A DNA stretch of 64,000 nt from Agaricicola taiwanensis. Its GTDB lineage: Bacteria > Pseudomonadota > Alphaproteobacteria > Rhizobiales > Methylopilaceae. Positions 9,442-18,241 of this stretch are shown here, one piece after another. The translations under genes and the position numbers were made by a program. The stretch covers positions 930,001 to 994,000 of the forward strand of contig NZ_BMCP01000002.1 of the NCBI RefSeq assembly GCF_014635245.1, given 5' to 3'. Under the pieces are notes generated by a model. It was not told where the DNA came from and did not search any database. It saw nothing but the letters and a program-made list of their open reading frames with translations. Each line of letters starts with the position of its first letter. The first letter of the stretch is position 1.

Positions 9442-9734
9442 GCTGAAAGCCTCCGTACGCCCATGTGGCGGATGATGGACATGCCCTCGCGCACCGGCGT
9501 CAGACAGCCCTGCACCGAGCCCTTGCCGTCGATTTCAACGAGGCATTCGAAGCAGACGCCCATCATGCAATACGGCGCACGCGGGCTCTCGGAGATGGGG
9601 GTGGTGCGGCTCCATCCGGCTGGCTGGCGCAGCAACACGGCGGCGACGCTTTCCCCTGCCTCGGCGGCGACGGCTTGGCCGTCGATGTAGACCGTGACGG
9701 CAGAGAGCCCCGGGTCATGCAGCTTGTGGAACAT
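9438..9734 (-). CDS. (2Fe-2S)-binding subunit of the same dehydrogenase (HcnA/LhpF-like)
   Basis: 98-residue plant-ferredoxin-like protein. Cysteines at 56, 61, 64 and 77 (YCMMGVCFEC ... GC) fit the [2Fe-2S] pattern of the small subunit of HcnABC-type and hydroxyproline dehydrogenase complexes. Start chosen at ATG 9734 (MFHKLHDPG), the usual beginning in this family; ATG 9749 is an alternative. Neither has a strong ribosome binding site, which fits translational coupling: both starts overlap the end of the upstream DAO-type subunit gene. It connects the flavin sites of the two larger subunits. Confidence 0.88.
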   Translation of the reverse strand: MFHKLHDPGLSAVTVYIDGQAVAAEAGESVAAVLLRQPAGWSRTTPISESPRAPYCMMGVCFECLVEIDGKGSVQGCLTPVREGMSIIRHMGVRRLSA

Positions 9735-10833
9735 CGAAGCGTCTTTCATGGAAGGGTGACAGGCTCTCGGGCAGCGAGCCGGCGGCGATGGCCTCGGCCA
9801 GTGTTTCCACATGGAGGGCCGCCAGCGTTACGGCGGAATGGCAGAGGGTGACGAAGGCGCCGGGGTGGCTCTCTGATTGGCTGTAGATCGGGTAACTGTC
9901 GGGGGTCATGATGCGCAGACCGGCCCAGTGCCGCACGAGCCGGACATGGGCGAGCGAGGGCACCAGCCGGACAGTCTTGTGGCTCAGCCGCGCGGCGGCT
10001 TCGGCCGTGGTCGATGTGTCGAAGCCGATGTAATCCTTGGTGGCGCCGATCATCACCGTCCCCTCCCCGGTCTGCCGCAAGCCGCTGGCCGGCAGCGGAA
10101 GGAAGGGGGCAAGCCGTTCAGTGACCAGCACCTGACCGCGCGCGGGGCGCAGCGGCACCTCGAGCCCGATCTGGCGTGCAAGCTCCGGCGAGCCAAGGCC
10201 CGCCGCAATGACAATGCGCGGGGCGACCAACGTCTCGCGGCCAAGAAAAAGGCGGAAGTCGGAGCCCACCGGTTCGATATGCTCCACATGGGCGCGATGC
10301 CTGATGCGGCCGCCGTGACGCAGAATTCCCGCGTGCAGGGCTGAGAGCAGCCGCAAAGGGTTCGCGTGGCCGTCGCGCCGGCCGAAGCTGGCACCCGCCA
10401 CGTCGGGGCCGAGCTCAACCTTGGGAAGCAGGCGCTGCAGCGCCTGCCGATCCAGCATCTCCCAATCGGGCTCGCCCTCACCGCGCTGGTTGTGGAGGCG
10501 CAGGAGATCCATAGAGCGTTTCTCGAAAGCTTCCTCACCCAGGCAGAAGCTGAGGCCGCCGTTCTGCTCGTAATGCAGCCTTGTGCCGGTTTCCCTCTCG
10601 ATCTCGTCGCGGAAGCTCCCCCACAAGGAAATGCTCTGGCGCGTGAGCGCCTGATAGGCCGGCATGCCAACGCCTTTGCCCTGCAGCCAGACCAGGCCAA
10701 AGTTGGCGCGCGCCGCCCGGAAATCGCCATCGTCGCCATCGAGCAGCAGCACCTTCTGCCGCCGCCGCGCCAGCCCATAGGCAATTGCCGAACCGACCGT
10801 TCCTCCGCCAATCACAACAATGTCCGGTTGCAT
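9715..10833 (-). CDS. DAO-type FAD subunit of opine/hydroxyproline-type dehydrogenase (OoxB/HcnC/LhpB-like)
   Basis: 372-residue flavoprotein that should carry the substrate-oxidising site of the three-subunit complex. FAD motif GGGTVG at 9-14, then ARANFGLVWLQGKG, the segment typical of OoxB/HcnC-like proteins, and C-terminal GLRIMTPDSYPIYSQS. Start is ATG 10833, with GGAAAGGA about 8 nt upstream. It is the first gene of an operon of seven (three dehydrogenase subunits, second oxidase, two permeases, ATPase). Expression is probably controlled by the divergent LysR regulator 90 bp away. The substrate may be an opine, a D-hydroxyproline-like imino acid or another N-substituted amino acid. Confidence 0.88.
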   Translation of the reverse strand: MQPDIVVIGGGTVGSAIAYGLARRRQKVLLLDGDDGDFRAARANFGLVWLQGKGVGMPAYQALTRQSISLWGSFRDEIERETGTRLHYEQNGGLSFCLGEEAFEKRSMDLLRLHNQRGEGEPDWEMLDRQALQRLLPKVELGPDVAGASFGRRDGHANPLRLLSALHAGILRHGGRIRHRAHVEHIEPVGSDFRLFLGRETLVAPRIVIAAGLGSPELARQIGLEVPLRPARGQVLVTERLAPFLPLPASGLRQTGEGTVMIGATKDYIGFDTSTTAEAAARLSHKTVRLVPSLAHVRLVRHWAGLRIMTPDSYPIYSQSESHPGAFVTLCHSAVTLAALHVETLAEAIAAGSLPESLSPFHERRFDVPQAA

Positions 10834-10877
10834 CTGGCCATCCTTTCCGTCTTGACGGTAGGAAGGCTGATGGTATT

Positions 10878-10920
10878 TCGTCAAAGTCGTAATTTTCTGG
10901 ATGTTATTCCTCAGGGTTAT
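10878..10920 (-). promoter_or_regulatory. Bipartite operator/promoter element, copy 1 (oxidase operon and LysR gene)
   Basis: Read on the minus strand: ATAACCCTGAGGAATA, 16 nt, then GACTTTGACGA. The first block has the AT-N11-AT dyad of a LysR recognition site (10906-10920), the second overlaps a TTGAC-like -35. The same two blocks, with the same 16-nt spacing and the same orientation, lie upstream of the binding-protein gene at 14812-14854. The first block is 72 bp upstream of the oxidase start and ends 4 bp before the LysR start, so it could activate one and repress the other. Confidence 0.7.
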
Positions 10921-10923
10921 GCC

Positions 10924-11841
10924 ATGCCACGCCGTCTCAACCTCCGTCAGATCGAAGCCTTCAAGGCCGTCATCGAATATGGGACGGTCAGCCGGGCGGC
11001 TGAGATGATGAGTGTCTCACAGCCGGCCATGAGCAAGCTTATCGCCCATCTGGAAGAGGACACGGGGCTGCGCCTGTTCGATCGCGTGAAGGGCCGACTT
11101 GCGCCGACCCGGCGCGGCATGCGCCTCTATGAGGAGATCGACCGGATCTTCTCCGGCGTGGAGCAGGTGGAGAACGCCGTCGAGGCGATCCGGCGCGATG
11201 AACAGAGCCGTCTGCTCATCGGCGTCATGCCGGCACTCTCGGGCTCTTTCATCCAGCAAGCGACGATGCGCTTTCTTGCCAAGCAACCCGGCGTCTTCTG
11301 CTCAGCGAACGTCCGCAGCTCGCAGTGGATCGCTGATGCGCTGGTAACGCGAAACCTCGACGTCGGCCTGATCTCCTCGCCCATCGACAACCCCTATACG
11401 GTCGGTGTGCCCCTCATGCCGCATCCGCTCGTCTGCATCATGGCGCTGGACAACCCGCTGGCGACGAAGGATGTGATTGTTCCTCAAGATCTCGACGGCC
11501 TGCCCTTCGTATCGTTCAGCCTGGAAGGCTACGTGAGCCGGGTCGCGACCAGAGTGCTGGATGCCCATGGCGTGAAGCCGGACATCGTGATGATCGTGAA
11601 CGTGGCGCCGACGCTGTGTGAGTTCGTCGCCGCCGGCGTCGGCGTTTCGCTGGTTCACCCGCTGGTGGTGGGAGCGCTGCGAGACCGAGTTGCAATGCGG
11701 CCCTTCGAGCCGGCGATCGATCTCGACTTCCAGCTTTGCCACATGAGCGACAGCCGCAACGCCCGGCTTGTCCGGGCGTTCCTGGACAGCGCTCAGGAAG
11801 TCTCCACCGAGATCTCGCAGACCATTCTCAGGCCTCGCTGA
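10924..11841 (+). CDS. LysR family regulator, OccR/NocR-like
   Basis: 305 residues. HTH at about 5-62 reads NLRQIEAFKAVIEYGTVS then RAAEMMSVSQPAMSKLIAHL, close to the pattern of the opine regulators OccR and NocR, followed by a co-inducer-binding domain. Start chosen at ATG 10924 (MPRRLNLRQ); a longer upstream frame is antisense to the oxidase gene. It is divergent from the oxidase-transporter operon and its 3' end overlaps the oppositely oriented MmgE/PrpD gene by 14 nt. Together with the shared bipartite element upstream of both flanking operons, this makes it the probable activator of the whole catabolic set. Confidence 0.9.
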   Translation: MPRRLNLRQIEAFKAVIEYGTVSRAAEMMSVSQPAMSKLIAHLEEDTGLRLFDRVKGRLAPTRRGMRLYEEIDRIFSGVEQVENAVEAIRRDEQSRLLIGVMPALSGSFIQQATMRFLAKQPGVFCSANVRSSQWIADALVTRNLDVGLISSPIDNPYTVGVPLMPHPLVCIMALDNPLATKDVIVPQDLDGLPFVSFSLEGYVSRVATRVLDAHGVKPDIVMIVNVAPTLCEFVAAGVGVSLVHPLVVGALRDRVAMRPFEPAIDLDFQLCHMSDSRNARLVRAFLDSAQEVSTEISQTILRPR

Positions 11842-13171
11842 GCACCAGCGTCGAAAGCGCCGTTATAAGGGGGCCGTGATCGCCGTCTCTGAGGCGAGCG
11901 GCGGCATCGATCAACCGTTCCTGCTGCTCGGGCGTTGCCGTGAAGCGCGTCGCCTTCCAGAGCTTTTCCTCTAGATCGCTCCAGGAGGGTGGCGCCGATG
12001 CCTCTCCGCGCGGCGCGGTGATGGGCGAGATGAAAACATCCCGCCCCGCGCGAATGGTGACGCGGGACAGCGTTTCGGCGGGAAAACGGGCGTCGAGATC
12101 AGGTGCCAGCCGCAGCGAAACCTTGCCCGCCAGCGCGGCGACATCGGGTCGGCCGACTGCGGCCTGAGTCAGCGGCAACAGGGCTTCCGGTCCATCCAGG
12201 GCCACCAGCGCCAGGCAGTAGGGGATGGAGAACTGGATATCGGTGAAGCCTCTGGGCTCCGGGCGATTGGCGAGCCTAAGGGCGCCACTGTAGGTTTCGA
12301 CCTCGATGCCGTCGATGCTCGACGAATCAATGCGATGCGCGGCGATGAGACCGATCACGGCATCGACGGGTGGATGAACGTGGCGGCAGCAGGTGAGGAA
12401 TTTGATGTAGCTGCGCGTGACGTAACGCTGCCGGCCGAGCCCCTCAACCAGGCCGTCCAGATGGAAGTGCTCGTCGCTGTCGAGAAGCCCGATGGGCCCG
12501 TCGTGGCCGGCCTCGGCAAGCAGCAGCGCGTTGACTGCCGTCACGCTCGACCAGGGTATGCCTTCCTTGACGTCGCTGCCCTCCTGCGCCCGGAAGACCG
12601 GTCCCGCTCCCGCGTGCAACTGGTTGGGGGCGCTGATGCCGGAAATGGCAAAGGCCTGCGCCAGTCGCTCCTGCGGCGTGCGCCGCAAGAAGCCGAGCGC
12701 CGCGACGACGCCATAGCCGGACCACATGCCGGTGTTGGCATAGAACCTCCGTGCGGCGCCGACCGCCACGCCGACTTCGTAGCCCACGGCGATGGCACGC
12801 AGCAGATCCTCGGTGGTGGCGCCCGTCTCCTCGGCGGCGGCAACGGCGGCGGGGACAACGGCGGCACCGGGATGACCGCGGGCCATACGGTGCCCATCAT
12901 CAAGATCGAGCGCGGCCGAGGCCGAGGTGTTGCACCAGACCGCGCCGGCAAGACCAAGCCGCTCGCCTGTGAACCAGACCGGCAGCGCGCCGCCGCACAT
13001 GGTGACACGGGCTGCCTTTCGCACCGCAAGCGGCCCCGGCGCGTCGATGCCGACCGCCGCGGCGATGGTAAGATCGAAGACGGCCCGGCAGGCCGCCTCC
13101 CGCGTCTCATCGTCCAGCGTCGCGTGGCTGATGGAGGCGACATGGCCGGCAAGCTCCCGCAGGATCTCCAT
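11828..13171 (-). CDS. MmgE/PrpD family protein
   Basis: 447-residue protein of the MmgE/PrpD family (2-methylcitrate dehydratase, cis-aconitate decarboxylase and immune-responsive IRG1 relatives). Seen: AAVGIDAPGPLAVRK, DLDDGHRMARGHPGAAVVPA, FYANTGMWSGYGVVAAL and ISGISAPNQL, all typical family segments. Members act as dehydratases, isomerases or decarboxylases on small carboxylic acids; many in catabolic islands have unknown substrates. It follows the ABC binding-protein gene on the minus strand (35-bp gap) and so belongs to the same transcription unit. It may process the imported compound or an oxidation product. Function only at family level. Confidence 0.88.
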   Translation of the reverse strand: MEILRELAGHVASISHATLDDETREAACRAVFDLTIAAAVGIDAPGPLAVRKAARVTMCGGALPVWFTGERLGLAGAVWCNTSASAALDLDDGHRMARGHPGAAVVPAAVAAAEETGATTEDLLRAIAVGYEVGVAVGAARRFYANTGMWSGYGVVAALGFLRRTPQERLAQAFAISGISAPNQLHAGAGPVFRAQEGSDVKEGIPWSSVTAVNALLLAEAGHDGPIGLLDSDEHFHLDGLVEGLGRQRYVTRSYIKFLTCCRHVHPPVDAVIGLIAAHRIDSSSIDGIEVETYSGALRLANRPEPRGFTDIQFSIPYCLALVALDGPEALLPLTQAAVGRPDVAALAGKVSLRLAPDLDARFPAETLSRVTIRAGRDVFISPITAPRGEASAPPSWSDLEEKLWKATRFTATPEQQERLIDAAARLRDGDHGPLITALSTLVLSEA

Positions 13172-13206
13172 GAACGCCGCCTCCCCGGTTCCTTGAAACC
13201 CGCCCG

Positions 13207-14754
13207 TCAGCGCGGCTTCAGCGTGGTCGCCTCGGTAATCGGCGGCGCCAGGTTGATGGCCCCCTTGAGCTCATAGCCGAAGTCCAGCGCATCGCTGCGC
13301 GCCCAGACCTGACGCAGTTCGAACAACGGCACCGCGCAGACATCTTCCATGATCTTGCGCTGCGCCTCCTTCCACAGTGCATTCTGCTTTTCGGCGCTGG
13401 GGGCGACACGCGCCTCCTCGATCTCCTTGTCGGCCACCGCGCAGTGCGAGAAGTTGGTGGCCGCCGTGGGTGTGTTGACGGTGGCGCGCGAATGGAAGAA
13501 TTCGCTGAGATAGGTGTCGGCGATGGGGAAGCGTGCCGCGCCATAGAAGACCAGGGCGCTGAGGTCCTTGCGGGTCTGGCTCTGATAGGTGGCATGGTCA
13601 ACCACCTGCATCTCCATCTTGATGCCGGCCTTTGCAAGCTGCGCCTGGATGATCTCCATGAACGGCAGCTGCGCCGTATTGCTGGAGACGATCGCTTTGA
13701 TTGATATGCCGTCCTTATGCCCGGCCTCGGCCAGGAGCCCTTTCGCCTTCTCAAGATCGTAACTGTAGGTGACCGAGCAGTCCTCGCCGAGATAGCCGGG
13801 CGGCACCACCGAGCATCCCTTGGGCGCAACGTCCGGCCCCGCGTAGCGTACGAGATCGGCGGTGTTGACGGCGGCGGCGATCGCACGGCGCACGCGGACA
13901 TCATCGAGTGGCGGCACGCTCTGGTTGATGTGCAGGAGCCGATATTCGCCGGGCTGGAAGATCTGGACGTTGAAGCCCTCGCGCTTGCGCGCCGCATCCA
14001 CCCAGCGCTGCTCGCGCTTGCCATACATCAGATCGAGTTCGCCGGAGGTGAAGGCCAGCTCGCGCGCGCTGTCGGATGGGATCACCCGCTGCATGATGGT
14101 GTCGATCTTCGGCTTGCCGCGAAAGTAGTCGGGATGGGCGGCGAGCTTGACGTATTGCTGGGTCACCTGCTCGACGAAGGAGAAGGGGCCGGTGCCGACG
14201 GGATTGGAGCCGAACTTGTCGCCCAGCTTCTCCGCCGCCTTGGCACTGACGATATTGCCGCCGTGATAGTTGGAGACGCGGCCGAGGAAATTGACGTCGG
14301 CATATTTCAGCGTCACGCGGACCGTGTAGTCGTCGACCTTCTCCACTTTCTCCATCGCCGCGAAATCCGACGAGAAGGTAGAGCGTTTCGGGTCAGCCGA
14401 GCGCTGCAGGGAGTAGACCACATCGTCCGCGGTGAGCTCGCCCCAGTCGCCGTGAAACTTGACCCCTTTACGCAGATGGAAGGTCCAGACCTTACCGTCC
14501 TCCGAGGTTTCCCAGCGCTCGGCGAGATCCGGCTCCAGATCCTTCGGGCTGGCGCTGCCCGGCTTGAAACGGACGAGGCCGTTGTACATCCAGCCGACGA
14601 TGGTCTTGTCGTTGGTGGAACTGGCGCGGTGTGCGTCCAGAGTCGAAACGTCACCATTGCCGGCACTCCGCAGCACCACCTCTTCAGCCCAACCCATCAC
14701 GGGCAGGCAGGTGGACAACATCAAGCCGGCAATTCCAGAAACGAGCCTGTTCAT
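13207..14754 (-). CDS. ABC transporter substrate-binding protein, family 5 (peptide/opine/nickel type)
   Basis: 515-residue periplasmic protein with a signal peptide (NRLVSGIAGLMLSTCLPVMG, cleavage near GWAEE). SBP_bac_5 marks: STLDAHRASSTND, LEPDLAERWETSEDGKVWTF, LRKGVKFHGDWGELTADDVV, then NPVGTGPFSF. Start at ATG 14754; an adjacent in-frame ATG at 14757 is an alternative, but AGGGG sits 6 nt from 14754 and only 3 nt from 14757. The cognate permeases are most likely those at 5110-6914, because no other family-5 permease is present and the same bipartite element precedes both operons. Ligand unknown; the neighbouring oxidases suggest an amine or opine-like compound. Confidence 0.9.
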   Translation of the reverse strand: MNRLVSGIAGLMLSTCLPVMGWAEEVVLRSAGNGDVSTLDAHRASSTNDKTIVGWMYNGLVRFKPGSASPKDLEPDLAERWETSEDGKVWTFHLRKGVKFHGDWGELTADDVVYSLQRSADPKRSTFSSDFAAMEKVEKVDDYTVRVTLKYADVNFLGRVSNYHGGNIVSAKAAEKLGDKFGSNPVGTGPFSFVEQVTQQYVKLAAHPDYFRGKPKIDTIMQRVIPSDSARELAFTSGELDLMYGKREQRWVDAARKREGFNVQIFQPGEYRLLHINQSVPPLDDVRVRRAIAAAVNTADLVRYAGPDVAPKGCSVVPPGYLGEDCSVTYSYDLEKAKGLLAEAGHKDGISIKAIVSSNTAQLPFMEIIQAQLAKAGIKMEMQVVDHATYQSQTRKDLSALVFYGAARFPIADTYLSEFFHSRATVNTPTAATNFSHCAVADKEIEEARVAPSAEKQNALWKEAQRKIMEDVCAVPLFELRQVWARSDALDFGYELKGAINLAPPITEATTLKPR

Positions 14755-14811
14755 CATGATCCCCTGGTTGATTTTTTGTTGGGGTATCAATGATGTCCAG
14801 CAGGTTCCCAG

Positions 14812-14854
14812 TCGTCCAAGTCAAAATATCACGAGTTCTATTCCTGACGGTTAT
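14812..14854 (-). promoter_or_regulatory. Bipartite operator/promoter element, copy 2 (binding-protein operon)
   Basis: On the minus strand: ATAACCGTCAGGAATA, 16 nt, then GACTTGGACGA. The first block differs from copy 1 (10878-10920) at 2 of 16 positions, the second at 1 of 11, with identical spacing and orientation. It lies 82-85 bp upstream of the binding-protein start. Most likely a binding site and promoter for the LysR regulator at 10924. Confidence 0.7.
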
Positions 14855-14932
14855 AGGACCCCGATCTGGGGAGTGAACATCCGTCGGACGCGGAGACAGG
14901 GACGGTGGCGTTCCAGGCTAGGTTATGAGCGA

Positions 14933-15733
14933 TTAGCCCTGCGTCTCGATAACCAGCCCGTCATAGGCGGGCACGATGTGCGACGGCAGCGACTGCCGCA
15001 GCATTTCGTAGTCGAGATCGCTATGGAGGTTCGTCAGGACCGCGCGCCTTGGCTTCATGCGCTCGATCCAGTCCAAAGCCTCCTTGAGACTGAAATGGCT
15101 TGGATGGGGACGGGGGCGCAGGGCGTCGATGATCCAGACGTCCAGGTTTTCCAGGAACGGCAGGCTTGCATCCGGAATGGCATTGACGTCAGGCGTGTAG
15201 GCAAGATCCCCGAACCGAAAGCCGAGGGCGTCGGTCGTGCCGTGGTGAAGGTCAAAGGGCGTGATCGGGATGCCGCCGCCCCTGCCGCTGATTTCGGTCG
15301 CCTCCCCTGCAACCAGATGTTGCTCGGCCAGGATAGGTGGATAGTTGCTGCCTGCCGGTGTCTCAAAGAGATAGCCGAAGCGTGCTTTCATCACCGCAGC
15401 CGTGCGGTCGTCCGTCCAGGTCGGCACCAGGCCGTGCATGTGCAAGGCCACCGGGCGCAGGTCATCGACGCCATGGATATGATCGGCATGATCATGCGTG
15501 ATGAGCACGGCATCCAGCCAGTCGACATCGCGATCGAGCAGTTGCTCGCGCAAGTCCGGCGAGGTGTCGACCAAAATACGTGTCACGCCGGAAGCGGTCG
15601 TTCTTTCGACGAGAATAGAGCAGCGACGGCGACGATTTTTCGGGTTGCCCGGGTCGCAGGCCCCCCAACCGGTGCCGATGCGCGGCACCCCCGCCGAAGA
15701 GCCGCAGCCGAGGATGGTGACCTGCAGGCTCAC
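14933..15733 (-). CDS. MBL-fold metallo-hydrolase, PhnP-like
   Basis: 266-residue metallo-beta-lactamase-fold hydrolase. Seen: ILGCGSSAGVPRIG at the N-terminus, the metal-binding THDHADH motif near residue 79, later histidines in LHHGTTDALG and TNLHSD, and an N-terminal PGNPKNRRRRCSILV loop typical of the PhnP-like group near tatD in alphaproteobacteria. PhnP hydrolyses cyclic ribose phosphates; this chromosomal relative may be a cyclic phosphodiesterase or other hydrolase. It overlaps tatD by 4 nt, so it is the last gene of the metG-tatD unit. Confidence 0.88.
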   Translation of the reverse strand: MSLQVTILGCGSSAGVPRIGTGWGACDPGNPKNRRRRCSILVERTTASGVTRILVDTSPDLREQLLDRDVDWLDAVLITHDHADHIHGVDDLRPVALHMHGLVPTWTDDRTAAVMKARFGYLFETPAGSNYPPILAEQHLVAGEATEISGRGGGIPITPFDLHHGTTDALGFRFGDLAYTPDVNAIPDASLPFLENLDVWIIDALRPRPHPSHFSLKEALDWIERMKPRRAVLTNLHSDLDYEMLRQSLPSHIVPAYDGLVIETQG

Positions 15734-16542
15734 GCAGCTTCACTCGTGGCAAGAGCCGTGCGAGGAACCTTGGAGAACAGGCGGAAGAAGTTGTCGGTGG
15801 TACGTTCTGCAACCTCCTCCTCCGACCAACCGCGCACGCCCGCCAAAACCTTCGCTGTCTCAATGACATAGGAGGGTTCGTTCGAGCGCCCCCGATAGGG
15901 AACGGGCGCCAGGAATGGCGCATCCGTCTCTACCAGCAGACGGTCTTCCGGCACCTCCGCGGCGATCGCCCGGATCTCGGCGCTGTTCTTGAAGGTGATG
16001 ATGCCGGAGAAGGAGACATAGAGGCCCAGTGCCACCCCTCGCCTTGCCAATTCCGCGCCTGACGAGAAGCAATGGAGGACTGCAGGGAAAGATCCCCTCG
16101 CGCTCTCTTCCTCCAGGATCCGGATCATGTCCTCGTCCGCGGACCGGGCATGGATCACCAGCGGCAGGCCCGTCTCCCGGGCGGCTGCGATATGGGCCCG
16201 GAAGCCCTGCGCCTGGGCGTCCCGCGGGCTGTTGTCGTAGTGATAGTCGAGCCCCGCCTCCCCGATCGCCACCACTTTCGGGTGCTGCGCCAAACGGATC
16301 AGCTCTTCGGTGGTGATGTCGAGTTCCTCGTGGGCATTGTGGGGGTGTGTGCCCACCGAACCGAAGACGTTGTCATGGGCCTCGATGATCGCCCGGATCC
16401 GATCGAACTGCCGCACCCGCGTCGAGATGGTCACCATCAAGCCGACACCGGCCGCCCGCGCGCGTTCGATCACGCCGGGGCGGTCCTCCGACAGTCCCTC
16501 GTAATCAAGGTGGCAGTGGCTGTCCACCAACAGGGGCTTCAT
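15730..16542 (-). CDS. TatD family deoxyribonuclease
   Basis: 270-residue TIM-barrel metal-dependent hydrolase. The N-terminal SHCHLDY motif, [41 protein letters not shown] and [11 protein letters not shown] cover the metal ligands and barrel strands of TatD. These enzymes are Mg-dependent 3'-5' DNases involved in DNA repair and oxidative-damage tolerance. ATG overlaps the metG stop (4 nt), and its own stop overlaps the metallo-hydrolase start. The metG-tatD-hydrolase order is common in alphaproteobacteria. Confidence 0.94.
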   Translation of the reverse strand: MKPLLVDSHCHLDYEGLSEDRPGVIERARAAGVGLMVTISTRVRQFDRIRAIIEAHDNVFGSVGTHPHNAHEELDITTEELIRLAQHPKVVAIGEAGLDYHYDNSPRDAQAQGFRAHIAAARETGLPLVIHARSADEDMIRILEEESARGSFPAVLHCFSSGAELARRGVALGLYVSFSGIITFKNSAEIRAIAAEVPEDRLLVETDAPFLAPVPYRGRSNEPSYVIETAKVLAGVRGWSEEEVAERTTDNFFRLFSKVPRTALATSEAA

Positions 16543-18095
16543 GCCTTGGCCTCTTCCTGCTCCACATAACGCGGGAACACGGGAGACGGCATCGGCAGCG
16601 GTGTGCCCGCCTCCAGCCTGCGGTCTGGCTCAAGAGCGGCAAAGGTGCGGTCGTCCGCGCCGACCGCCAGCGCATCCAGCAAGGCCGCGCCTGAGGCCGG
16701 CATCACCGGTTGGATCAGCACCGCGATCCGGCGCACCACCTCAGCCGTCACGTAGAGAACCGTTGCCATGCGTGCCGGATCGGTCTTGCGCAGCGTCCAG
16801 GGTTCTTCGGAGGCGAAATAGCGGTTGGCGTCCGCCACCACCCGCCAGATGCTCGCCAGCATGGCGTGCAGCTGAAGCCCCTCCATGGCGGTGCGCGCCT
16901 CCGCCAGAAGGCCATCAACGGCCGCGAGGATGGTCTTGTCAGCGTCCGAGAATGCCGCCGGCTCCGGCACCCTGCCCTCGCAGTTCTTGGCGATCATGGA
17001 GAGTGAACGCTGCGCAAGGTTGCCGAGGTCGTTGGCAAGATCGGCATTGATGCGGTTGACGATGGCGTCGTGGCTGTAGCTGCCGTCCTGACCGAAGGGC
17101 ACCTCGCGAAGGAAGAAATAGCGGACCGGATCGACGCCATAGGCCTCCGTCAGCGTGAAGGGATTGATCACATTGCCGACCGACTTCGACATCTTCTCGC
17201 CCCTGTTGAACAGGAAGCCATGGGCGAAGACCCGGCGCGGAAGGGCCAGTCCGGCCGACATCAGGAAGGCCGGCCAATAGACCGCATGGAAGCGGATGAT
17301 GTCCTTGCCGATGATGTGCGCGTCGGCCGGCCAGAACTTCCAGTTGGCGCTTGCCTCCTCAGGATAGCCAACGCCGGTGATGTAGTTGGTCAGGGCATCG
17401 ACCCAGACGTACATCACATGCTTTTCATCGCCAGGCACCTTCACGCCCCAATCGAAGGTGGTGCGGCTGATGGACAGGTCCTTCAACCCGCTTTTGACGA
17501 AGCTGATGATCTCGTTTCTGCGACTGTCTGGGCCGATGAAATCGGGATTGGCTTCGTAATGCGCGAGAAGGCGATCCTGGTAGGCGGACAGCCGGAAGAA
17601 ATAGCTGCTTTCCTCCACCCATTCGACCGGCGTTCCCTGAGGACCCAGGCGCTGCCCGTCGGCGGAGAGCGTGGTCTCCTCCTCGCCGTAGTAGGCTTCG
17701 TCACGAACGGAGTACCAGCCGGCATAGCTGTCGAGGTAGATGTCGCCGGCAGCCCCCATCTTTTCCCAGATCGCCTGGCAGGCTTCGTGATGGGCGGGCT
17801 CCGACGTCCGTATGAAACGGTCGAAGGAAATGTTCAGCCGCTCATCCATGGCTTTGAACTGCGCCACATTGCGGTCGGCCAACTCTTTCGGCGTGATCCC
17901 TTCCCGGCGTGCTGTCTGCAGCATCTTGATGCCGTGCTCGTCCGCGCCTGTCAGGAAGAACACGTCCCTTCCCTCCAACCGATGGAAGCGCGCGATGGCA
18001 TCGCTGGCGATCGCCTCATAGGCATGGCCGATGTGCGGTGCGCCGTTGGGATAGGAAATGGCAGTGGTGAGATAGAAGGTCTGACGCTCGGACAT
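16539..18095 (-). CDS. metG: Methionine-tRNA ligase
   Basis: 518-residue class I aminoacyl-tRNA synthetase that charges tRNA-Met. The HIGH signature is HIGH in [11 protein letters not shown], followed by [11 protein letters not shown], and the KMSKS loop is in [11 protein letters not shown]; the anticodon-binding helical domain follows. It lacks the long C-terminal dimerisation domain, which fits the short alphaproteobacterial form. Start chosen at ATG 18095 ([18 protein letters not shown]); a longer frame to 18191 has no family sequence. It is followed by tatD with a 4-nt overlap and preceded by holB after 146 bp. Confidence 0.96.
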   Translation of the reverse strand: MSERQTFYLTTAISYPNGAPHIGHAYEAIASDAIARFHRLEGRDVFFLTGADEHGIKMLQTARREGITPKELADRNVAQFKAMDERLNISFDRFIRTSEPAHHEACQAIWEKMGAAGDIYLDSYAGWYSVRDEAYYGEEETTLSADGQRLGPQGTPVEWVEESSYFFRLSAYQDRLLAHYEANPDFIGPDSRRNEIISFVKSGLKDLSISRTTFDWGVKVPGDEKHVMYVWVDALTNYITGVGYPEEASANWKFWPADAHIIGKDIIRFHAVYWPAFLMSAGLALPRRVFAHGFLFNRGEKMSKSVGNVINPFTLTEAYGVDPVRYFFLREVPFGQDGSYSHDAIVNRINADLANDLGNLAQRSLSMIAKNCEGRVPEPAAFSDADKTILAAVDGLLAEARTAMEGLQLHAMLASIWRVVADANRYFASEEPWTLRKTDPARMATVLYVTAEVVRRIAVLIQPVMPASGAALLDALAVGADDRTFAALEPDRRLEAGTPLPMPSPVFPRYVEQEEAKA

Positions 18096-18241
18096 GGGCC
18101 TATGAATAGACTGAAACCTGAGGAACCGAAATGCCGGCCTCTCATGTGCCGACCGTGGTAAGTGAGAGGACTTATCGCTGTTCGAGGGCAAAGCAAACGC
18201 CCAAGACGCCCCCTCTCCCCGGTGCTCCGTAACAGGAGCGG

